NCBI GenBank assembly: GCA_030063045.1
Contig: JAQSEB010000059.1
Location: 868,001-932,000, forward strand
From: Pratylenchus scribneri
Lineage: Eukaryota; Nematoda; Chromadorea; Rhabditida; Pratylenchidae
Length of the DNA stretch: 64,000 bases
Direction of reading: 5' to 3'
This document shows positions 21,801 through 31,800 of this stretch, one piece after another. Below the pieces are notes generated by a model. It searched no databases. It was not told the DNA's origin and worked only from the letters and a program-made list of their open reading frames with translations. The stretch's first letter is position 1. Each line of letters begins with the position of its first letter. The translations under genes were made by a program, and so were the position numbers.

Positions 21801-24800
21801 TTTATTGCGTTTTTATGCATAAATAATGCTCCGCATAAAATAGTTAAATAACTATATTTGCCAGCCCTATTTATTAACATCAAACAACTCATTTTAAAAA
21901 TGTTAGACTCGCAAAATATGACATTGTGATCACAACCTATGATTTGCTTGTTTCCGAATTCAAAAGTGGCCCAGTGTTGATTGGACAAAGCAGCGACGAG
22001 TCGGATTCCGATGAGTCGGGACAAGGAACATCGAAGGCGAAGAAGAAAGGAAAGAAGAAATTACCAAAACATACGGACTCTGTTTTGGCCAAAATCGCAT
22101 GGGAGCGGGTCATCCTTGATGAGGCGCATGGTAAATTACTTAATAAATTTGCTTTAGGATGAAGAGTATTGTAGTTGGTTTTAGGCTTGCTACGGTTTAT
22201 TAAAAAATTTCAAAAAATTTTTTTTCAAATTTTCGACCCAGGGGCCTTCACTTTTGAAAAAAAATTTAGGTCTCGGGTTCGAACCCACTCAAGGTCCAAT
22301 AATTTTTTTGGACTTTGTGAACATTTTTATGAATTTTTATACACTACTGAACATTCCAAGACTTTGTCTTACCAAAAATAACATATATTTTTAGAAATTC
22401 GGAATAGGCAGGCACAAAAATCAAAGGCCTGTTGCCGTTTGGAAGCAGTGCATCGCTGGTGCCTTACGGGGACTCCAATTCACAATAAATTATGGGATTT
22501 GTATTCATTGGTTCGGTGAGAATAATTTTTTACGATCAACTTTTACTTTAATTAATTCAGATTTATGCGGATTACGCCCTTCAATGAGGAAAAAATGTGG
22601 AAAGAATATATTGATGTTAATTCAAATTCAAGTAAGTTTTTCTTCATTCAATAAACAAAAATCATTTTTAAAATTTCCAGGAGGCAGCACGGAGCGGTTG
22701 AATACAATTGTGAAAAGCATTTTGCTTCGTCGGACCAAGAATCAAATTTGTGCGGAAACAAATAAACCAATTGTAAGAATTTAATTATTTATATTAGTCA
22801 AAAACCGCGATATCCCCGCCCATAAAAACCCTTTCCCACCAAATAATATATCCAAATAATAAATTTAAAAAATATTTGCTCTTGGATGGAATCGAACACA
22901 CGACTTTATCACCCAAATCTTCCCCTTTCCTCTCTTTCCCAAATCCAACCCTCTTACCAGTTAGGACACAAAAATTAAGGGTGAATATTTTTGGCCCAAT
23001 TTGTCAATTTCGATTTCTAGGGCCCTTGAATTTTGAAAAAAAAAAAACTAAATATTACCCAAATTTTTAAATTTTAAGGCAAATGTAAAGAAGTGTGGTC
23101 CCGCCGGGTTTTGAATTTAACAATAAGAGAAACAAATTTCTGGGGGTAATTTTAGGTGCTGAAAACGATTTTGAACTCAGATTTTTGATATCTTACCATC
23201 TTGGTAAGATAATGCCAACTTTTACCATGAAAAGGCAAAGGGGGACCGACCCAGGCACCAAGGGCATTTTTGGTGAAAATATTTATATGACCAATATATA
23301 GCACATTCAACGCCGCTTGCTGAGAGGAATCGAATGGTACCATTTTTATTTGATAATATTAAATTTCATTAAAGTTAGAGTTAGAAGTCGAAATAACTTA
23401 CCAAGAGACAAATATTTCTTTTGGTAAAATTCAATATAATCATATAAAAATGGTACTATCACATTCAGCTCATCAAGCCGCGTCGATTGAGCTATAATTT
23501 GGCTATGTAAAAATTTTAACCGAAAATGCCCTTAGCCCTTGGTCCCCCCTTTGCCTTTCCATAGTAAAAGTTGGCATTATCTTACCAAGAAGGTAAGATA
23601 TCGAAAATCCGAGCTCAGATTCGTGCTCAGCGCATCAAAATACCTCTAAAAATGTGTTTTACCACTTTTTAAACAAAACTCGACGGGACCACACTTCTTT
23701 ACGTTTGCCAATTTTAAGGTCGATTTGCAACCTCGAACCCACGAGATCGTCAAACTTGATCTTCAAGGATGGGAGAAGCATTGTTATTCGATAATGTTTG
23801 AGGCAGCCCGACAAAAAGTCAAGGACTTATTGCATGAGGCCAATTTTGGATATAAGCCCAAGGGTGATAAAATCATAAATCCATTCACCGGTGAGTTAGA
23901 AATATCCAAAATAATTAATTGAACCCTAAATTTTTAGCTGGTGGCAAAATGAGGGCAGTCAACGATTTTCAGGCATATTCATGCATTCTCACGCTGATGT
24001 TGCGTTTGCGACAAGCCTGCGTTCATATGTCACTTACCAAACATGTAAACGGCACTTTTTATGATTAAATGATTTTAATTTCCTCCAATTTTAGGCAGTT
24101 GACTTGGAAGCTTTCAAAGAAGATGGTGCCGATATTGAAGACAAGAATGTGGCGGATGAAATCGTCCAAAATGTGCTGGAAATGTCATTTGCTCAAATGT
24201 CCTTGGATGCAGATGGAATCGAGGAAGGAATGGCAAAGAACAAGGAAATGGAACGAATTTTTGAGAAGGAATATCCCAGTGCCAAAGTCATGGCAATTCT
24301 TTCCCGGCTGGACAAAATAATTCAAGCCGGTGATAAATGGTAGGTACATTTTTTAAAATTTTTTATTGAATTATCCATGATAGCATTAGCTCATTTCTCG
24401 TAACATTTTTTGTTCGGATTACTTTATTTCGTTTAAAAATTTACTGTAAATGCATCTATCAATTCAAAAAAAAAAAAATAGCTTCCTCCAAGCGGGTTCG
24501 AACCCGTGACCTGAATTTAGCAAATTAAGAGTCGAAAATTTTAAAAATTTCTTGAAAAATATTAGATCTAACGATCGAAAAATCTAAAGCCTAATCCTCA
24601 TGATTTTCCAGCGTTATTGTGAGCCAATGGACATCGATGCTTTCAATTATTGAATACCATTTGCGGCAAAAGAAGATTACATTTACATCAATCACTGGGG
24701 AAGTGAAGACGGATGATCGGTAAATTTTATAAAATATTTATTTATTTAATCAATTAAATTTTTAAAGACAATCTCGTTTGGACAATTTCAATAGGGCGAA

Positions 24801-25340
24801 TTCCGGGCCCATTGTGATGCTTCTTTCCTTGACCGCCGGTGGTGTTGGTCTGGTAAGTAAAAAATAAATTTCTTAGTAATTTATCTTACATTTTTAATAG
24901 AATTTGATTGGAGGGAACCATCTTTTTATGGTTGATTTGCATTGGAATCCGGCGCTTGAACAACAGGCCTGTGATCGTATTTATCGACTGGGCCAAAAGA
25001 AGAGTGTCTTCATTCATAAGTAATTAAATTAATTAATTAATTAATTATCATTTAATTCCAATTTTTTAGATTTATTTGCAATTCAACAATCGAACAGCGT
25101 GTCCTACATATCCAGGAAAAGAAAATGGCCATGTCAAAATCCGTGCTCGAAGGGTTAGTTTAGATAAGAAAAAATTAGAATAAAAACGAAAATTTTAGCT
25201 CTGCTTCAAATAAGCTCACAAAATTAACGAGGGAAGAGCTGAAATTCCTATTTGAATTGGATCGACGTCCTCCACAACCGGAGAAAATTAATCCTGCCGC
25301 AATCGCACAACCTGGAACATCAAAGATGAATCCCAACTGA
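18857..25340 (+). CDS. TTF2: TTF2/lodestar-like SNF2 ATPase
   Basis: First exon begins [12 protein letters not shown] at 18857 and splices at GTTTCT to the large acidic exon from 19216 (Ser/Asp/Glu rich). SNF2 ATPase motifs follow: [32 protein letters not shown] (motif I, 20.33 kb), [16 protein letters not shown] (Ia), ILDEAH (II, 22.1 kb), [14 protein letters not shown] (III, 22.47 kb), then [13 protein letters not shown] and GGVGLNLI ... [20 protein letters not shown] (V-VI, 24.9-25.0 kb). Stop after [11 protein letters not shown]2 removes stalled RNA polymerase II from DNA using ATP and acts in mitosis. Introns are mostly 45-60 bases, but three are swollen by insertions: a hAT element (20663), a foldback element (23078) and SINE-like copies (22.25 and 24.4 kb). 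The coding frame stays intact across all of them. An AATAAA signal lies at about 25466. Confidence 0.9.
20663..21869 (-). mobile_element. Internally deleted hAT transposon in TTF2 intron
   Basis: Terminal inverted repeats TAGGGCTGGCAAAAATAGTT (left) and the complement of TAGGGCTGGCAAATATAGTT (right) enclose 1,207 bp. The element is flanked by a perfect 8 bp duplication TTTATTAA (20655-20662 and 21870-21877), diagnostic of hAT insertion. Both subterminal regions carry many AAATAGTT motifs, likely transposase binding sites. It sits inside a formerly about 46-base intron. The single ORF is at 20842-21639. Confidence 0.95.
20842..21639 (-). CDS. hAT-derived protein: zinc finger plus dimerisation domain
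   Basis: Intact 265-residue ORF within the hAT element. Residues about 35-85 hold a Cys-x2-Cys ... His-x5-7-His arrangement (YCEACQQQ ... [11 protein letters not shown]), resembling a BED-type DNA-binding finger. The C terminus ([20 protein letters not shown] ... [12 protein letters not shown]) matches the hAT dimerisation region. Full hAT transposases are about 600 residues with an RNase H-like core between these parts; here the middle is short and no catalytic core is seen. It is therefore probably a deletion product that can bind DNA and dimerise but not cut. Whether it is expressed is unknown. Confidence 0.8.
   Translation of the reverse strand: MPPNNTKYALFRQWIDRLNGNSVYTINITKEGKGIYCEACQQQVYIKFTTTNRQREFVQQKVIQQNCSTILFGHLKQHNETLKHRRALLRVSEKEKRQKQQFLDATTSNIPDQFTFDLASSAVWQDLAYIQSNFAKLAESITKLEKQGLSIYEQLQIFGEVQDEMEMAIGESAEQIQEKFKFIVSNNPGIEIMSQICNILSGQNNNCDVSPNLIPFYKYSPLTSCDVERSFSMYKSILADNRMSFNINNLEMYLICNYNQERSDQ
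22250..22360 (+). repeat. tRNA-derived SINE-like copy
   Basis: TTAGGTCTCGGGTTCGAACCC and TCCAATAATTTTTTTGGAC body. Lies in a TTF2 intron. Confidence 0.75.
22878..22970 (-). other. tRNA-like sequence with long variable region
   Basis: On the minus strand an A-box-like CCTAACTGGTAAGAGGG and a B-box-like GTGTTCGATTCCATCC are separated by about 45 bases of purine-rich sequence. Acceptor and anticodon stems are not convincing, so it is more likely a tRNA pseudogene or a SINE head than a working tRNA. In a TTF2 intron. Confidence 0.35.
23078..23709. mobile_element. Foldback MITE inserted at a TTF2 splice acceptor
   Basis: Ends GGCAAATGTAAAGAAGTGTG and the complement of GGCAAACGTAAAGAAGTGTG, with longer imperfect arms inside (for example TTACCATCTTGGTAAGATAA matching TTATCTTACCAAGAAGGTAA). 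Flanked by an 8 bp duplication AATTTTAA (23070-23077, 23710-23717). The right duplicate followed by G is the intron's 3' splice site directly before exon [11 protein letters not shown]. An 8 bp duplication fits a hAT-type non-autonomous element. Confidence 0.9.
24430..24540 (-). repeat. tRNA-derived SINE-like copy
   Basis: Minus-strand AGGTCACGGGTTCGAACCCG with a preserved head. Lies in a TTF2 intron. Confidence 0.7.
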
Positions 25341-25603
25341 TGGATATGAATTAATTTATTGGATTAATTTATTTATTATTTTTTGCACATCGAATATTTA
25401 AAATTATTGAGTTTTTCGGATCATGTATTGTTTTGTAAAATGACTTGGATATCATTTAAATTTGAATAAAAATATTTTTGCCCAATTTTTAATTGGCATT
25501 TTATCAAAAAATTTTTATTTTTTCCTAAATATTTATCATTGAAATTCATTTTAATTATTATTTATTTCCAGTTGATTCGAATTAAAGACAAGCAAAACAC
25601 AAA

Positions 25604-27399
25604 ATGAGAAATTTAAAAGTGCGTTCAATCGACTATTACTATGATTTTGTCTCAATTCCAGCTTGGATTATGTTTGAGGTTAATTATTTAAAATTTTATA
25701 AAATTTTTAAAAATATTTTAGAGATTGATTTCTCTTCAAAATCGGAATAATTTTTCAATAAATTATTTTCCAATCCATATTCAAACAGTAACGTCAATGA
25801 TAGGTATTTTTTACATAATAAATTTTCTATAGAATTTAAATTAAAAATTTCACTAGGAATGGAAGTGCTATATTCGAAGCCTGCTTTGAAGAAAAATTAT
25901 TTTGAAGAACAGAGGCTATTTTCAAGGCTACACGGGATAACAATAAACACTCCTCGCGTAAGTTTTAAATAAAAACAAATAATAAAAAAAATTATTTAAG
26001 TATGTAATCGACAATTTATTGCAAGAACATTCGACCACACTTTTACCTCAATTAACTTTAAATTTGCTCAAAACTGAATATGGTCAATCCAAATTTAATG
26101 AATTCTCACGAACTCTATGGAGACGGCTCTGGATTGACAATAAATTTATACACAACGATGAAAGCATCAAAGAGGTAAATGCTAAACCCGTTTAAATTCC
26201 AAATAAAATGTTCAGGTGTTGGCCGAAATTAACATTGATCAAAAGACTGTTATGGAATTGTTGCCTCATGAAAAATGGTTCGAACTGCTCAATTCACATC
26301 ATAAAAGAGCTTTTGATTTAAAGGTAACTCTAAATTTATTTGCCACTGCTTTTAAAGATGATTTTACCAAATTACCCTTCCCTTTTACAGCTTTAAGGGG
26401 GGTATCGGCTTCGAATTCTTTAGAGGAAAATATTTTTCGAGCTTTGAATTTCCACTTTTTGCTTAGAATAAGGCTAAATTTAGGGCTCTACTACGAAACC
26501 CCGAAATCACGAAACACCGAATCACGAAACGCCGAAATCACGAAACACCGAATAGGAGAAGCATCACGAAACACCGAAATCACGAAACACCGAAAAGGAG
26601 AAAGTGTCACGAAACACCGAAAATTTGAACTTATGGGTGAATTTTTTGGTTCGATATACCAATCGACGCGTCTCGATGAGCTGATCCCGAATATGCTATT
26701 GGTTTCGCAAAAAACTTAAAAATAAAAAAGTTATGGCCATTTAATTCAAGCTAGGTTACACATTTGGCAACTTTTATGGCCATAACTTTTTTATTTTTAA
26801 GTTTTTTGCGAAACCAATAGCATATTCGGGATCAGCTCATCGAGGCGCGTCGATTGGTATATCGAACCAAAAAATTCACCCATAAGTTCAAATTTTCGGT
26901 GTATCGTGACACTTTCTCCTTTTCGGTGTTTCGTGATTTCGGTGTTTCGTGATGCTTCTCCTATTCGGTGTTTCGTGATTTCGGCGTTTCGTGATTCGGT
27001 GTTTCGTGATTTCGGGGTTTCGTTACATAGCGAAATTTAGGGCTCTATAGTATTTATAAAGAATATTTTTTTATCAAATAACTTTCAACATTTAGGGGTC
27101 TCGGGTTCGAATCCGCTCAAGGTCCAATAATTTTTTTTTCAGTCTTGGTAACCACTTTTAATTATTTTTTGATGAAATAAACAATTCTAGCACTAGCAAG
27201 AAAATCTTATAAAAATTCACTAATATTATTACAATTTTAATTTATTCATTTTTTCTAGTGCTTCGGTGTTCCATGGATTGTACTCAATTTCGAAGATGGC
27301 AAGGCAAAGAATTTCTTCGGTTCTGATAGATGGCCACTAATTTGTCATTATTTACAAATTCCATGCAAATCTTTTGGAGATATTCAATTACCAGCATAG
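25604..27399 (+). CDS. gstk-1: Kappa-class glutathione S-transferase
   Basis: Exons from 25604 encode MRNLKVRSIDYYYDFVSIPA, then RLISLQNRNNFSINYFPI, GMEVLYSKPALKKNY ... HGITINTPR, YVIDNLLQEHSTTLL ... IHNDESIKE and VLAEINIDQKTVMELL ... FDLK. The last exon is CFGVPWIVLNFEDGKAKNFF ... GDIQLPA. The DsbA/thioredoxin-like fold is recognised from the N-terminal strand DYYYDFVS and the C-terminal cis-Pro/FGSDRW signature (GVPW ... FFGSDRWP), typical of GST kappa enzymes, which conjugate or reduce with glutathione in mitochondria or peroxisomes. The last intron (about 0.93 kb) holds a 0.54 kb hairpin and a SINE. It follows TTF2 by 263 bases with a TTTCCAG acceptor before the ATG. Confidence 0.85.
26491..27032. 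mobile_element. 542 bp near-perfect hairpin element
   Basis: Left arm about 26491-26740 and right arm 26776-27032 are almost exact reverse complements, with a 35-base loop. Arms contain repeated TCACGAAACACCGAAA motifs and the shared string TTATGGCCATAACTTTTTTA at the loop. The element is flanked by the 15 bp direct repeat AAATTTAGGGCTCTA (26476-26490 and 27033-27047). No coding capacity. It lies in the sense-transcribed last intron of the kappa GST gene. Confidence 0.9.
27085..27200 (+). repeat. tRNA-derived SINE-like copy
   Basis: GGGGTCTCGGGTTCGAATCCG and TCCAATAATTTTTTTTTCAG body, directly downstream of the hairpin in the GST intron. Confidence 0.75.
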
Positions 27400-27639
27400 A
27401 AACATTCATTTTATTTTTTTTCCATTTCTTTCCGGTTGAATCGGATAATTTTTCATTTTCCATATAATTTTTGTTTGTTGTTCATTGAATAAATTTATTT
27501 ACTTAAACGATTCCCTTTTGCTTTCATATTACTACGTTTTATAAAACAAAAAATATATATTGAAATCTTTTTTATTTGGTGATTTGGATTTACAATTTAA
27601 TAAATATTTTTAGCTTGAAATATCCAAAATTTCATAAAA

Positions 27640-28486
27640 ATGGACAACATTCTTTTGACACTAATTGCCCGTGTCCAGGATGGCCTAATTTTATCCACAT
27701 CAATCGAGGGAGCCTCCGATGAGGTTGCCGTCAAATTTAATTAATAATCCAAAAACAATTAAATTTTTAAGCATGAACAAAACATGGTCCGATATATGAC
27801 CCAAGCCAAAATGATCTTCAGAAAGCTGAACAGTCCCGCCACTCCGCAAGTTCAATCCATTTCCAGCGGCCAGTATTTCTTTCAGTCAGTAATTAATTTA
27901 TTAATTTTATTAATTAAATTATTTTCAGCTACGTCATCAAAGGGGCGATTTGTGCACTGTCACTTTGCGACCAAAATTTCTCCAGAAAAACTGCATTTGC
28001 CTATTTGGAAGACATCGCCAATGAATTCAACAATCAATATGCAACACAAGTTGGTGCGGCTACACGTCCTTATCATTTCCTTGAATTCGGTTTTTTTTTC
28101 AAATTAATTTCATTTTTAATCAAAATATTTTTAAGACAGCTATATTCAATCGACGAAGAGGCGCTTCCTTGACAGAGGTCGAAATGCAATTGCGGCTGTG
28201 AACAATGAACTGCAGGACGTGACCCGAATCATGGTTTCAAACATTGAGGACGTGATCCACCGTGGCGAGGCGTTAAACAGTAAATCATTTACCATTTTTA
28301 TGATCAATAAAATATTTTAAAATTTATTTAGTTCTCGAATCCCGGGCCAATGATCTGTCGCATTTGAGCAAAAAATATCGAGAAGATGCACGGCAGCTGA
28401 ATCGGAGGACCGCCCTGTTCAAATTGTTCGTGGGCATTGGAATTGCCAGCATCCTATTCCTCATATTTCGATTTGTTTATTTCTAA
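27640..28486 (+). CDS. sec-22: SEC22 vesicle SNARE
   Basis: Exons encode MDNILLTLIARVQDGLILST, then HEQNMVRYMTQAKMIFRKL ... (longin domain), HYVIKGAICALSLCDQNFSR ... RPYHFLEF, DSYIQSTKRRFLDRGRNAIA ... (SNARE motif, with VNNELQDVTRIMVSNIEDV and IHRGEALN) and ILESRANDLSHLSKKYR. The C-terminal membrane anchor is LFVGIGIASILFLIFRFVYF, followed by stop. SEC22 is an R-SNARE for ER-Golgi transport; the central SNARE residue is the R of VTRIM. About 214 residues, as expected. The start is 240 bases after the kappa GST stop and follows a TTTTTAG acceptor, so it may belong to the same operon. Confidence 0.95.
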
Positions 28487-28831
28487 TCATTGTATTAACT
28501 ATTTGCGACATTCCCCAATTATGGAAGAAGATGGTTGTTTATTGATTGCCTTTGTGTTTTATGCTAAATTTATTCTACAATGTTTATGCATAAATTTGTG
28601 ATATAATTTAATTTTATTTACATTATTTTTGTTTACAAATTACAATGAATTATTTTATGTATTATTTATTGAACCTTAACTTATTGAAAAACCTTAATTT
28701 TAAAAAAAATTTCTAAAAAACCTTTTGAAATTCTTATATTTTTGATTAATTTTTTATGAATTTGAAAAATCTTAATTTTTTGAAAAATCTAAACTTATAT
28801 TAAGCCTATTTATTTTTATTTGTGTGACCTA

Positions 28832-31800
28832 ATGGTGGATGAAACATTATGTATTGAACTTAATAAAGGCGAATTCCTTGAGAACAAAGTGGTTAGAGTT
28901 GAGAAAGGTTTTCATTTACTTTCTTTAAAAATTAAATTTGTATATTTGCAGGTTGGAAATTACACTTCACACGCGGTGAGAACATTTATGGGAAGGCAAT
29001 CAATTTACGCATTGTGGACACCGAATACAATGTATCATTCCCAAATGCAACGAAAATTGAAGAGTTGGATTCACAAATATTCCACGAGTACAAATGCGAT
29101 AACTTCGGTGCATTCAAGTACATATTTTTCAATAATAATTTAAATAAAACCAAATTTACAGATATGAATTCTTCGACCAAAGCGACAATTCAAAACCAAT
29201 TGGTTGTGGATATTTTGCGGTTGTACCAGAATGGAAAATTGCAAATGGCACAAAAACACTTTCATTGAATAGTCTCAGTGTGGTCACTTATTTAACAAAG
29301 CTTCTTGGACCTTTATCTGAATGGGAAAATCGTTTAGCGGTGGCCAAAGAGTCTTCATTCAATGTTTGTTTTGTACAAAAATAAATTGATTTATATCAAA
29401 TTTAAGGTTTTACATTTGACGCCTATTCAAAAATTGGGCATTTCAAATAGCAGGTTTTTATTTTATTTACCAAAATTGCTAAATAATTCCAATTTTAAGC
29501 TATTCAATTGCGGAATATGACCAATTAAATCCAATATTGGAGACCAATTTTGATGAATTCCAAAAATTTGTGGAGAAAATTGAACATGAATGGGGCATGC
29601 TGACTATACAGGATGTTGTGTGGAATCATTGCGCAAAAAATGCCAAATGGATTCATGTAATAATTTATATTAAATAAAATTAATAATAATTTTAATTCGC
29701 CAAAAAGTTAAAAATAATTATAGTAGTGGTTGGTTTGTCCCATACAAACCATATACCCAAAATTGGATAGAGCTGGTCACGATGGACGCATTGAATGGTA
29801 TATAATTTGTTATGGTTTGGTCAACAATTAAAGGATATTAAACGGTTTAAACCCATTTTGGTTTGGTCAACAATTAAAGGGTATTAAACCATTTTAAACC
29901 CTTTTTGATTTAAAACCCATTTTGGTTTAATGGTTCACAATTAAATTAGAGATTGGTTAAACCCAACCCACAACATTATCAAATGATGCGTCTTGACGAG
30001 ATGCGAGATCTATTAATTTTGGGTATAAAATTCTGAACAGTTACTAAAATTTCGTCATTTTTAATATTTTATTTAACAAAAAATAATTTTAATTTATTTT
30101 AGGAACATCCACAATGTGCATACAATCTGCTGAATTCCCCGCATTTACGACCAGCCTATGTTTTGGACAGGGCTCTGCAACAATTTAGCCGAGAAATTGC
30201 CGAAGGAAAATGGGAATCTTCCGGGCTACCTTCATTAATCGATTCGGAATCTCAACTTCAAGTAAATTTTATTGTTTATTTAATTTAATTAATTCGAACA
30301 TCGAACATTTTAGACCTTAAGACATATTTTGATGAATGAATTGTTCACAAAAATACGGCTTCATGAATTTTTCCAACTTAATTGTGATAAATTAACTAGT
30401 GAATTTATTGAAAAATTTAAAGGTCAGTAAAATTAATAAATTTAAAAATATTAATTTATATTTAGATAACAAAATTGAGAGTGAAAATCTTCCTCTTCCA
30501 CCAATCACCCAGGATCCGGAATTTCATCGATTCGGTTCAACACTTGATGCTGAATACGCTGTGAAATTTTTTGTTAAACAAAGGTGTAAATATTTAAAAA
30601 TTAACTTTTAATTGAATAAACAAAAAACCTTAACTTTTTTAATTAAATTCAATAAAAATCTTTAACTTTTTATATTCAATAAATAATAAAATTAAATTGC
30701 AGTAAAAATGAAGAGGAATGCATTCGAAATTTCATTGAATTTTTGGAAAATTACAATCAACTCGCCATTCAAACCACCCAAGAACATATCAACACAGCGG
30801 TGGAAGCCATAATTGGACATGTTGCCTATGAACGGTTTGCACAGGAAGGGCCAAAATTGGGCAAAGTTACTCTAAAATGCCCGCTGATTTCAGCGTAAAT
30901 TAATTAAAATAAATTATGAATAAAATAAAATATTTAAAATTTAAGTTATTTTCTGCAACCTGAAGAATTTGAGGATCGAAGCTGGGAGGAGGATGAGAAA
31001 TTGGCCTATGATCCAAATCAATCAAAATATTTGATGGCATTCAATGGGTGGATTATGAATGCCGATCCGCTGCAAAATTTTGCCGAATGGCCTTGTCAGG
31101 TCAGTGGCGTAATTAGTGGAGGAAATCTGCTTCCGAAATGAAATAAGGGAAGGAAAAAAAATGGATTTTTTCGATAAAAAATTATTAAAAATTTTAAAAA
31201 ATGTTAAGATTTTTAAAAAAATTTTCGCATATTAATTTTTTATTTACGATTTTTAAAAACTATACCCCTAAACCTAAATTTTTTTGTAATTGCCCCTCCG
31301 AAATTAAATTCAAATTCCTAATTATACCCACTCAATTCTAGGTTTATTTACGCCGTGAACTCGTCTGTTGGGGCGATAGTGTCAAGCTGAACTATGGGAA
31401 AGGGCCCGAAGATTGTCCATTCCTTTGGGAATATATGCAAAAATACACGGAGCAATGTGCCCGAATATTCCGTGGATTTCGCATTGACAATTGCCACAGT
31501 ACGCCAATTCATGTTGCTGAGGTTCGCAAAATATCCACAAATAATTTAATTTAAAAAATATTTTTAAGTATTTTCTGAAAGCTGCTCGTCGTATCAGAAA
31601 AGATTTATATGTGGTAGCGGAATTGTTCACGGGCAGTGAGGAAATGGACAATTTATTTGTGAATCGACTGGGAATTACTTCACTAATTCGAGGTTTGTTT
31701 ATTCTTTTCTTTCCCATCAATTTTGTAAAATCTTTAAAAATTTTAAGTCTATTTAAAAAAATTTTTTAATTTAAGGTCTAAGAATTTTTTAAAAACTTGA

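Noticed and set aside
26216..26719. 167-codon frame starting in a kappa GST exon
   Set aside because: Runs past the GT donor at 26324 into the hairpin element; only the first part is exon.
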